Assembly: GCA_964023275.1 (NCBI GenBank)
Contig: OZ029916.1
Span: 25,558,953 to 25,622,952, forward strand
DNA from: Norana najaformis
Lineage: Eukaryota > Annelida > Clitellata > Crassiclitellata > Hormogastridae
DNA length: 64,000 nucleotides
Direction: 5' to 3'
Shown: positions 37,490-48,178 of the stretch, one piece after another
How the letters are laid out: every line of letters begins with the position of its first letter
How positions within the stretch are numbered: position 1 is the stretch's first letter
Program-made: the position numbers and the translations under genes
Notes under the pieces: model-generated
Told to the model about the DNA's origin: nothing
Database searches by the model: none
The model's input: the letters and a program-made list of their open reading frames with translations, nothing else

Positions 37490-37730
37490 AGTGAGATCCT
37501 TCACCATCGCTGCCCGTTTGAAAGGACCTCACGCTATTTAAGGTCCCTGTGTACGGATCGTGCTAGCCCGAGATTAAGATCTCTGAAATGTAGCCACTAT
37601 CGCTATGCGAACAGGCATCTTCACACAAAGAGGTGCCTTGACATACGCTATAACCGATGTGGCTAACCAGACCAGTAGGCTAAGAAGAAATGCAGTCGAA
37701 ACGATCAAAATAATTTGTTTTAAGCGAAAG
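37490..37730 (+). repeat. Dispersed repeat family R, copy 1
   Basis: Shares CACCATCG...TGTACGGATCGTGCTAGCC, AGATCTCTGAAATGTAG, ATGCGAACAGGCATCTTC and AGAGGTGCC in order with 40660-40800. The reverse complement of 45310-45440 has the same blocks. Confidence 0.65.
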
Positions 37731-38021
37731 AATAAAAGTGACTGCATGTTGGTCTTTCTGCATGCAAAATACCGCCCCAGCGCATACAACGCGAGGGACC
37801 AATGTGCGTGTGCGTGTGGGGGATCAATGTGGATGTGAGTACGGGTGTGTGTGTGAGCATGGATGTGTGTTTGTGTGCAGACAGGCGGCTGATAAGTATT
37901 TCTCTTGTGGGAAAGGGAGCCACTTGATCCGATCAGACCGAGGAGGGAGGAGCGCCGCGATGAATCATCGACTGTACACAAGCATTAATTCGTCAGGAGG
38001 GAGGGTCTGGCGGAACCAACT

Positions 38022-38692
38022 GACCAGAGAGAGCTCTGACAACTTTGGTTTTGTCAGAAAAGGTGGCATTTTGGGTCGCTCACATAAGATGGCCAGTTGG
38101 GTCGGTCATATAAGGTGGCCAGTTGGGTCAGTCCTATAAGGTGGCATTTTGGGTCGGTCCTATAAGGTGGCCATTTGGGTCGGTCATATAAGGTGGCCAT
38201 TTGGGTCGGTCCTATAAGGTGGCCATTTGGGTCGGTCCTATAAGGTGGCCATTTGGGTCGGTCCTATAAGGTGGCCATTTGGGTCGGTCCTATAAGGTGG
38301 CCATTTGGGTCGGTCATATAAGGTGGCCAGTTGGGTCGGTCCTATAAGGTGGCCATTTGGGTCAGTCCTATAAGGTGGCATTTTGGGTCGGTCCTATAAG
38401 GTGGCCATTTGGGTCGGTCATATAAGGTGGCCATTTGGGTCGGTCCTATAAGGTGGCCATTTGGGTCGGTCCTATAAGGTGGCCATTTGGGTCGGTCCTA
38501 TAAGGTGACCAGAGAGAGCTCTGACAACTTTGGTTTTGTCAGAAAAGGTGGCCAGTTGGGTCGGTCATATAAGGTGGCCATTTGGGTCGGTCATATAAGG
38601 TGGCCATTTGGGTCGGTCTTATAAGGTGGCCAGTTGGGGTCGGTCCTATAAGGTGGCCAGTTGGGTCGGTCTTATAAGGTGGCCAGTTGGGT
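38022..38692 (+). repeat. 26-bp minisatellite, 22 units in two blocks with higher-order structure
   Basis: Unit TTGGGTCGGTCCTATAAGG+TGGCCA. 17 units run from 38072 to about 38510, then a 45-base segment beginning GACCAGAGAGAGCTCTGA repeats the sequence found just before the array (38022-38068), and 5 more units follow. Unit variants (CAGTCC, TCATAT, GGCATT) recur in the same order about nine units apart. Each unit holds CTATAAGG or CATATAAGG. Confidence 0.96.
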
Positions 38693-38699
38693 GTGTTAG

Positions 38700-39800
38700 A
38701 GAAGGTTGTAGCGTTTCTCCTATATTCGAACTCGTCTATTCTTTATGTCAAGTTATATATTCTTTATATGTAGTTATGTTGCTTGGGGTATTATGAATAT
38801 ATGTGTTTAATTTAATGTAAAAGCCAGCAGTTAAGTGGGGTTAATGTTAAATTAATTCTTGCCAGCATAGATGAGTAATATAACTGTTGTTGTTAAGTAT
38901 GGGGAACATTTGGACGCTGTCTCATGGGTTCAGCAAGAGCATGGATTCAGCGGTGGATTTTAAATTATAATGGCCAGATAGAATGTCGTCTGCTCGACGC
39001 TGATGCATTGCGAGCATCTCCATTGTGGATTCAGTTGAGAACTGCGCTTCTACCGTCAAGATTGAGTCAGTTATGAGGGGATTTTCAAACTCAGTATCGT
39101 ATTGAACAGGTCGTGCTTCGACGGTGGTTCGATGGTAAAAACGATCCACGACCAACTCCTAATCGTGTGCATAACTTTGCCTATGGATGCTCGTGGCTCC
39201 CGAATGCATGCATACGAGAATCAAAGACTGTCAGTAACTCGTGATATGTATCATCTAGCATCCAATTATTTTCGGCAAAGGTGCTTCTGCGAAAACTTGG
39301 CGTGAAGACAACTCTGCTTTCTTTATCTAGTTTGTTTTCCTCGGCCTTCTTGGTCCGTGTAGTAACAGGCAGTTAATGAAGAGGGCAATGGAGGTGGTGC
39401 AGGATTGTTGAGCTAAACCAGATCAACTGTTGTTGGGTTACCGTGACCCTCCACTTTTATTCTTTACGGAAGTCGTTAAGCTTGAGTTTATTTTTCTGCA
39501 TTCGCCTAGACTTGAACCTTTGACCTCACCTTGGTATCTTGAGCGGCCGATGTTCTAGTTGTGACTCTAAACTTGCGTCGTCTAACTGTTACAAAGGAAT
39601 TGGAATTCCGTGATGTGAAAATCGTCGTCTTTAGTGCAAGAATATTTGACATCTCTTTGTGCATTACATCTTATTTTAGACGTATGACATCGCTTGCCTT
39701 TTTTTGTCTGTCTTTTGTCTTTTTTTCTTTCCGTCTATTTATCTGTGTGTGTGTGTGTGTGTCCTTCTGTGTTTGTCTAACTGTGGCATAAATTTTATTT
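38700..39800. other. Non-coding stretch
   Basis: Nothing recognised; a short TG run near 39745. Confidence 0.5.
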
Positions 39801-39817
39801 CAGGGCCGTCAGGATAA

Positions 39818-40098
39818 CACAAGTGTCTGTCTGTCTGTCTGTAAGTCAGTCTGTTTGTCTGTCAGTCTGTCTGTCTGTCTGTGTCGCACTGCACAATGAA
39901 TCTGGCTGTCAGCGGGAGCCCTCTTTTCGACTAAAATTGGCCAAACCCTCTACCAGAATTTCTGACACACAGTTAAACCATTAACATCCGTCCCTTCATC
40001 CATCTCTACGTCTGTCTATCTGTCTGTCTGTCTGTCTTCTGTCTGTCTGTCTTCTGTCTGTCTGTCTGTCTGTCTGTCTGTATGTATGTCTGTCTGTC
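39818..40098 (+). repeat. GTCT/TGTC tetranucleotide arrays
   Basis: Two arrays, about 39818-39885 and 40012-40098, with TCTGTCTG units separated by unique sequence. Confidence 0.93.
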
Positions 40099-40659
40099 AC
40101 CCTTTCAGGTACGCAATAATTGACTCATTGATTGCGTACCTGGCCTTATTTCGAATGCTGTTGTTTTTTCTTTGCGAATATTTCTTCATATGAATTGCAT
40201 TCCACATTCTTTATCTTCGATTCGGGCGCCTCGTTCTAGAATCAATATGACGCTGATAAACAGTTTTCGCCGAAGTCCTTTTTAATGCCAGTTAACGACT
40301 TCGACTACTAGACTATTCGTTGCCCTCGAGTTATCGAGTACTCGCTAGTATGGAATCCGTTAATAATTTACATCGTCGTTGGCAGATGAATTCAAGAACG
40401 CCGTTGGGTTATGCTTTTTTTACGGCCGCTTTCAGCAAGTCACGAAGGCTTATATAAGCTAAAACCCACACACATTTAGGCACATTATTTGCCAACGATT
40501 TATTAATAGGCTTATACGCATGCAGCCTACACACACGTCGATGCGCCAAAGAATTATACGTGGGTCTGTAATACACAGCCCTATATACGCAGACCTTTTG
40601 CGTCCGATATCTAAGTGTTTAAGTATGTTTTTCTATACCCTCAACCGTGCTTGTTTTTC

Positions 40660-40800
40660 AGTTACTTTATCAGGTGAAGTCTTTCACCACCGATGTCTAT
40701 TTGTAAGTACGGAGAGTGTTAGCCAAAGATACAAATCTCGGAAATATAGTGACGATCGGTACGCGAACTGACTTCCTCTTTCTTAGAGGCATCGTGACAT
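40660..40800 (+). repeat. Dispersed repeat family R, copy 2
   Basis: CACCACCGATGTC...GTACGGAGAGTGTTAGCC, AAATCTCGGAAATATAGTG, ACGATCGGTACGCGAACT and TTAGAGGCATCGTGACAT align with copies 1 and 3. Confidence 0.65.
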
Positions 40801-41107
40801 TATCTATTTGGAGCTGCTTACCAGGCAAGTCTTAGGGTAACAACCTACGTTTGAAGCTTGTAACCACTACAACCTGAACCCAGTATATCGTATGTATTTA
40901 TGTAGAGATATATACATATATATTCGGAAAATTTACTGCGATAGCATTGTGGAACTGCTTGCCTTCGATATTTATTTCTATCAAGAGCTTCGGCACAGTT
41001 CTGATCAATGGTGAAAGGAGACAGTGACGGATCGAGGGTTCCAGAAGTCCACGGTAGGGGGCTAAGTAAGCAAGGCTGGACAAAATTCATCTATAGTTTG
41101 ATGGCCT

Positions 41108-41385
41108 TTCTTTTTCAGTCATCAAGGTTTTGGCGATCTTCTTAGTTGTCAAAATTTCTGATGACTTTTCCCTTCTCCGACGCCGTTTCCAGATTTTCCA
41201 CCTATTTGTTGCATTTCTTTTCCAGCAGGCTTTCAACAATTTTAGTACCCCGAGCTTAGGCAGATCAAAGCAATATTGAAATTTTCATAGTCACATGACG
41301 GCAGGGAGGGGGGTCAAAAGCACCTCTTGCTCCACTTTCCAGTGGCCTTTTTGGCTTTTTATGCCGACGCCCTTGATTAACACCA
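41108..41385 (+). repeat. Dispersed repeat family S, copy 1
   Basis: TTTTTCAGTCATCAAGG, AAATTTCTGATGA, CTTTTCCAGCAGGCTTTCAA, ATTTTAGTACC and GACGCCCTTGAT occur here and in the same order at 63048-63285. Confidence 0.65.
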
Positions 41386-44300
41386 TCTGTCAATTGCGCG
41401 AAATCAGTAAAAGCTCAACCTGCCTAGCAAAGTTGAATAGTCTTCAGAGAAGAAAGTCTGTTTGTCTGTTTGTTCCACGGGTTTGAATGGTTCGTTGTTT
41501 ACTACTGAGGCTTAATGTGCGCCTTTGATCTCCTGAGAAAGAGACGTGACAGATGATGGAGCGCCAACGGAGACTGACACATTCGCTTAGACTGGTAAAA
41601 GGCAATGTCATTTAGTGGAACATTTATATAGCGTTGCTTTAGCAAAACCATTCGTTTTCGCTGCTTCAGACCCAGCTACACAAAGCCTTCATCAAACTCA
41701 ATGGGTTTCAGGCGATGATGGAAGGCAGTCCATATATGGCAAACATCCATATCGAGATTAAAAAAGTAAGGAGCTCCAGATATACAGGAAAAAGAAGACT
41801 ACATGTATAATATATAAAATACAAATATATAATACATTGCATACATATTTATATATTAATTTATAAGTGTTGCGTTATACATTCGGCATAAGTATGCCTA
41901 CATACCGGAAGTTAACATGCAACACTTCGGGATAAACTGAGGAGGTCGGGGTCGATGGTCGCAGTTAGTTTCGCAATAGACAGGTCAAGCCGTTATAAAC
42001 AATTTCCACCACAGCCCTGGCGGATGAACGTGGATTGGATTCCAGCTGGGCCAGGTGGTTATCTGGGACAGCATCATCGTGTTGCCCTATAGGTCAGGGC
42101 TTTGATATTGGTATTAAAGAACACACTGCATGCACGGTTGGCATGTTGACGAGGCAGCAAACGTGAAATTGGTCGAATCCAACCGAAATCTTTATGCGCC
42201 TGAGTTTCTAAGTCTAGTTCCGCCTATGGAAAAGCGGTGCTCGAATGCTCAGTAGGCATCTAAACGTGGTATACGCTGTCCAAAAGACGTTTTAACAGCG
42301 GCTGTTAACAACGGTCGATTAGCGTTCACGTCAAAAGAACAACCGCTTCAAGTTCACCCAAACGAGAAACGAGAACAGCCGGTAAAGCCAATCGTAGCAT
42401 TAAAACTGCACCAGTCTTGGCAGCGGAACTGAGCTAAATTCTGACATCCCTTAGCAGTGAAATTTGCCCGAAAGGGGCTTTCATCTTGGCAGTAACTTGG
42501 TTTTTCCGCCGACAATCGACTCGAAATGGTGCTATATAACTATGGGTTTATCGTCTTTTCAAAATATTTATCTTCAACTCTGTGATTTTCCACTTAAGAT
42601 ATTTTAACTTTCTCGTCTTAATTCACATTTTAAAATAGAAACACAGAAACGTTATCATAAAATGGTTGTTGCTCATCGCATCTGTTTGATAGCGAACTCT
42701 CTCCTGCAGCTTTGCAAGCATTATTCAACTACAGAGTATTTCTTAATATAAATGCCTTTAGCAAAAATACTTGTACGCTTGTAAGAAGTTTTGAAGCGGA
42801 ACTATATAAATGCTGTTACATTACATCACGATACACAGCTGCAACATTTGTTTCGGACGATACTGTAATTGCAGCTGTAACTCTCGCATGGCGATCACTT
42901 GACTCCCGAAACACTGAACAGATGTTGCTAAACGCAACAGTCTACCAGCTGACGTGTACTCTAAGTGAATAGTAATTACCACTGCAGCCACCCTGCATCC
43001 GTCTCGCTATGTTGGAAGCTAGGCCTAGTGTTTCTGTCGTCATAGCTTTAGAAATTATTGCTTGAGGTCTTTGTGCTTGCTTACTTATTTACACGTGTGT
43101 GCAGTACGTAGCAAACCTAGAGATATTTCCAAGGGTTATTCACAGGTGCCGACATATTGAAATATTTGTGCAACCGTCAAAATCGACAATCAGTACTGTG
43201 ATCAGCAATTCAGAGATTCTGGAGGCCACTTTGACCTGGTCAAATGCCTTTGCAGAACCCGCCCCTCTTCAGTGGGAGGAGAACTGCAGGGAGCGGAAAG
43301 AGACTGGTAAACGGCAGGTATGAGGCCAAGCAAGACCCGAGCGAAAACAATTCCTCAGCATATTGTGATTGGTTCACTTGACCAAGACACGGAAAGATTT
43401 GTTTCCATGTTCTATCGATACCGTTTGCTGCGGCTTCGTTCTTCAAAATCATTGTTTTTCCTAATTACGACTGCATCAGTATTGACTGCTTCGGCGACTG
43501 ACTGGGGTCAATATATTGCTACTTACCAGAATATTGTCTCCTATCAGATTTTACAAACAAGGCAAAAGGGTACTTAACATTTGCCCCCACTACTTTTGGC
43601 CAGAAGTTGGCGAAGTCGGAACCGTCTTCGCTCCGGGACTGATCTGGCACCACTCCGGCATCCAGACTCCGTGGACGACATTCCCGATTCCCTGACAGGG
43701 TGTTGATTAATTCAGCACGGCGAAGAGAATTGTGTCATCAGTCATATCACACGGGTGACCACCAGTAAACCAGCAGGCACACCTTACCCTATCTCATCCT
43801 TTACTAAGGTCCACATACTGTAAGGCAGGCTGTCCTATATCTCTGCCATTGTCCACGTCCATTATCCTCTTCCCCTCCATAACTCTCCTCCTCTGTCCAT
43901 GCCATTCCTCAGCCAGTTGGTCTTCCTCTTTCTGCCAAAATGACCCAAAATAATTACGCTGCTTCTTATTTCGTGCGGAATATGGTAATTGTAATTTTAC
44001 AGAACATTTGTATAGCGCCTCATGAGAGCTTCACAGAGGCCAAAGTTAACAAACCTTTAACCCAGCTCATCATCTGTCATGGTCCACATATACCTGTCCT
44101 TTCCTCTGCCATTACAAGAACCAGTACCGTCTAGACGTCGATGCTAACGAAATATAATGACAACGGAAGCAGTAAAATGTATGGAAATGGGCCAAACCTT
44201 ACCCATCCGTTACAATTAACTTTGCCAAGCATTTGTATAAATGACACACGCTTGCCTGAAAGAAGGTATGTATTTATGTATGTATATATAAATATATGTA

Positions 44301-45309
44301 TGTGTGTATGCATGTATGTATGCAAGTATGGATCTATGTATCTGAAAATTTGCATAACGCCGTTTGCGAGCTCTCAAAGGTGCAATATTTACACGTAGGA
44401 TGGTAATCCTTTGTCTCCAACGCACGCGGAGTCTCGATTCACGACAAGAGCAACAGATCAACTGAATACCAGCTACTGAACTTACATAGGAATCCATTGT
44501 TTACATTTTTAACCCAAACGTGGGTGAAGCGTTTAAGGCAGAGCACACCTAAGCTGCTTTGTGTAGACACTGTGATATCTGCTTCGTGTCGTCCCCAGGA
44601 AGCGGACAGTAGTAGCATCAGCTGCTGTGATACAGTTGTGCATTGTTTCTGCTAGACGTCTTCACTACGTTCATGTGTCTAGTAATGTCTAGTAATCTGT
44701 CTCTAAGCGATGTGGTTGTCGTTTGTTTCCTAAAGAGAAAGACATATAACATCGGATGGTATTATCAAGTTAGGTTTAGATTACGCCTTGAGACGTTCTC
44801 ACGGCCTTCGCGCGTCGTAGTGATAATAAGCCGTTGGTTCTGTTTTTATCGGCAATACGATGGTGATTATCGTTGATTCCTTGATGCGTCTTCGTCGTCG
44901 GCGCAAATGCGATGACTCGGCAATGGTGGCGCACTGACCGGCGGAAGAAAGGATGGATCTGCTGTTGGTCGATAGGTAGTCTAGTCGTTCTGCGTCCGAT
45001 CGACCGGCATCGTCCGTCTTCGTTCAAGGGCCATCGAAGCCATGATCCTGTCGCTTTGAAGCTAACGCAGTCATTCATCTGTCGGCCGCATCGCAGCGCC
45101 CCAATCGCCCGTTTCCTGCCCACGTCCATCGCTCTCTTCGCAGGCCTACAGTTCTTCTTGATTGTAACCCACAATTACTGAGTGCAGACATCTCCATAAG
45201 CTTAATAGTCGGCTGGCTTAGTTGTTTGTGCTGTTTGGAAACCGGTGCTTCGGTGGAGCGCCTCGCAACTACGCAGCGGCTGGATGAGTTGAACATCAGT
45301 AGTTTTCTC
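41386..45309. other. Non-coding stretch
   Basis: Short TATGTATG run at 44262-44330; motifs of the TATAGCGCC type at 41620 and 44010. Open frames at 42712-42972 and 44776-45174 have ordinary composition but no family I recognise. Confidence 0.5.
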
Positions 45310-45440
45310 AATTATTACGCTAACATGGTTAGCTTCTTCGGTAAAAGCGTATATCACGGCGCCTCTGTTCGCGAAGAAGCCGATTTGCATACCGATCGTC
45401 ACAATTTAAAAAAAAATAAAAATTGTATCTCGGGCTAACG
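45310..45440 (-). repeat. Dispersed repeat family R, copy 3
   Basis: On the - strand: GTTAGCCCGAGATACAA, TGTGACGATCGGTATGCAAA, CGCGAACAGAGGCGCCGTGA, then ATACGCTTTTACCGAAG matching ATACGCTATAACCGATG of copy 1. Confidence 0.65.
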
Positions 45441-46529
45441 CAGTCTGTACACGAGGACCAAAAATGGTTTTTACACCGAGGAAACCTTCAAATTAGAACA
45501 ACCCTGTCTGTAAATTGTTTAATCTTAAAGCCCAACTTCTAGAATAATCAACTCAATATAACACAAAATAGACTTAAATAGACTGTGTAAGCCATGGTAA
45601 GGCAGACGTCAACGGCTCTGGCAGAAAACGGCTCTGGGAGAAAACGTTAAATACCAATCAGTGGTATTAGTGCAAAATAAGGTAGACGTCAGCGGCCATA
45701 AATTGTCGTTGAACTGCTGTAATACCAAGTCTCAGATGCTGTTGAAGCCCGTCGTCTGTGATACGAGGAGTCATTAAATGATTTAATATCAGACTCAGTT
45801 TTGCCTACAAGCACCAATTTTCGAAGTGTCGTCTGTTGAAAATTTCTCTTGAGGCTAAATATCAGATTTTTCTGCAATTAATGTAAATGAAGTATTCATT
45901 CAGTCACCTATCATCAGTCAGTCAGGTCATTAATTCGAACTTCAGTTTTTCCGTGAAGATCGTAAGCAATTTGGTTCACAATCAGCTGAGCTATCCACCA
46001 GCACTGCGAAATTCTGATTGGTTTCATTTCCTGTGTGGTGGGAATATTTATGGTTAATCGACTTAACTGTCTATTCCGAGGTAACGGGACTTAGGATAAT
46101 GTCGGCGAGTTTATCAAAACGAATCAAAGTAGTCACGTTTCGGCCAATGGTGACTTTTCTAGTTATTTGAGGATTATTTGCTTAGAGATTAATTTGTTGC
46201 TCTGAATGAACTTTTGCAACATTTAGAGCAGCGAGGAGCGCCTTCGAGAAGTACTTTGAGAGGCGCTATAAAATGTTCAGTAACATTATATTGCAATACA
46301 TTACATTACTTAAAAACTAAAACAATCACTTAGGCTACCTTGTGAAACGCAACGCTATTAACCTTCTCTGGCTTTCCTAGTTCGACCCAAATAATTATTT
46401 ACAAGGTCAAATAAGACCAATAGCAATGCAAAACTTTGTACATGAAATGAAAACTTTATACATAAAATGCCGGTCTACATGCTTCCGACAAACCTTGGCA
46501 CTCTAAGCCTCTCTGCTCCATGCATTTAT
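45441..46529. other. Non-coding stretch
   Basis: Contains a retroposon-like 3' end at about 46205-46312 (GCGCCTTCGAGA, GAGGCGCTATAAAATGTTCA, then an ATTACATTAC tail), similar to 50820-50895. Confidence 0.5.
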
Positions 46530-46695
46530 GCTCTCTCCCTCCTCTATCTGGTCTCCTGGCAACCGAACTTGGTTCTTGACAGGGCATCTTTGGGCAATCC
46601 CACGGACTTGACGCAGCGCTCGTGAATAAGCTGGTGCCCTGCGTTTAGCTTTTAAGTATCGCTTTAGACATTTCGAGATTACGATTACGATGACA
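46530..46695 (+). mobile_element. LINE 3' UTR with GATTACG tail, copy 2
   Basis: GTGAATAAGCTGGTGCCCTG, TTTAGCTTTTAAG, CGCTTTAGACATTTC and GAGATTACGATTACGAT match the 3' end at 19690-19862 in order. No coding part remains. Confidence 0.75.
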
Positions 46696-47526
46696 TGCAC
46701 ATATCACACACGCACAATAGTAATATTTTACTAAAGGCGTACCTATGTAGGTCACTGCAAACACGTTCAATTGAACGTCTCAGTTGACTGTGATTTAAGT
46801 TGTTGCAATGGGGATTGCTTAAGGAGCCTTTCTAAGGCGTTTTACTCAAAGATACGCGATATAATTTCACCAGGATAATAGTGTAAGAATACAAGTGTAA
46901 AGGTTGACAACATGATGTCAGTCTCTCCGTGTGGCAGTTAGACATAATTACTAATATTTTGGTGTTTTGAACATTTCGCAGAAAAGTTTAACGAAATCTG
47001 TGACGATTGAGTTTTACCAGATTTTTTCAACTCTTCTAAGTCTCATAACTGGAAGTAGAGGATCAGTTTGTAACCCTGCACAGGGTTTATTGTAGTCGTG
47101 ATCTTCTCTAAAATTAGTCCAATGGCTCTCATGCACTTCTTTTGATTTCGAACAGGGTCATATCAAACATCAGACCTTTTGTTTTCTGGTTCTTTCTTCA
47201 CAGCTTCTCAGAGTTCACGAGCATAAAATTCGCCAACTTAGTCTCATTTCTCATTCACCAGTTTGGACTTTCAGCTTCCACTGACTTCTCTCTTTGGGTG
47301 TTCGCTTAACTTTGATTTGGTTTTCTTACTTGGTGTTCCGTGTTCCTACTTTCATACTTAGTTTTCATACTTTGAGTATGAGTTTGAGTATGAGATACTA
47401 GACCTAGTGGCTCAGTTAAACGCTGCGCAAGGAGTAATTCTTTGATATATGAAGCAAAAAAGAACAAAGGAGCTACAGAAATTCCTCAGGTCAACCGGTT
47501 CATTTGAAGTCGTTATTCGTTTTCAG
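46696..47526. promoter_or_regulatory. Presumed upstream/5' UTR region of the receptor gene
   Basis: No repeat or exon recognised. An acceptor-like TTATTCGTTTTCAG ends just before the chosen ATG, suggesting a non-coding first exon further 5'. A promoter cannot be placed from sequence alone. Confidence 0.3.
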
Positions 47527-48178
47527 ATGATGACGTCGATGAAGACGATGATGGTGACGATGCCGTTGCTGCTTGTGCTGGCGTCTGATTCGACGGGTCA
47601 TCTTCTGGTCGGCGATTCTTCTTCGATGAGCTGGTCCTCATCGCCATTACAGGACCACCACCACCAGCGACACCACCACCAGCAGCCATCGCAGCCACAG
47701 CAGCAGCAGCGGCGCCAACAACCGGCTCTGTGCCGAGACCGGTTCGGTTACCACGACCGATCGACATTCCTCCGACAGTCGTGCCAGCTGTGCTACATGT
47801 ACCTCTTCCCAGTGGCATCGACCGTCGCCCTCAACCTAACAGACGCCGGGGCCTCCGCTCCCCCATCGGAGGCCAGATCTTCAGGGACCTTGCTGCGCGA
47901 GAGACGACGCTCCCTGCAGGGCCCATTCAACGAAACCCTCTTCAATGAAACCTGCAGATCCATGGCTCTAGACGACTGTCGACGATGGCGCTCCTGTTGC
48001 GAGGCTGCCGACGAATGCTGTCGACGTCAGCTGCGCTTGTCCGCCGAAAACAACGCTTCTGCTGACGACTTCCGGTGCAAAGCAACCTGGGATGGCGTTG
48101 GTTGCTGGGACGCAGCTAAACCTGATTCGTACGAAACTCAGTTCTGCCCCGACTACCTACTACACTCGAATCCGACTA
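47527..48178 (+). CDS. GPCR exon: signal peptide and first part of hormone-binding ectodomain
   Basis: The frame is open from 47449, but I start at the ATG at 47527. It follows an acceptor-like TTCGTTTTCAG and opens a hydrophobic signal peptide ([20 protein letters not shown]). Residues 43-66 are rich in His and Gln from CAC/CAG runs. Cysteines lie at 69, 86, 89, 143, 151, 157, 158, 164, 165, 184, 193 and 207, more than the usual class B1 set. NxS/T glycosylation sites lie at residues 103, 136, 140 and 176. The exon ends after [11 protein letters not shown] with donor ACTA/gttagt, weaker than the other donors, in phase 1; read-through meets a stop within two codons. A 5' untranslated exon upstream is likely but not identified. 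The open - strand frame across 47513-47818 is a shadow of this exon. Confidence 0.88.

Noticed and set aside
47513-47818. Gly/Ala-rich - strand frame of 101 codons
   Set aside because: Shadow of the receptor's first coding exon, which is supported by signal peptide, cysteines and splice phase.
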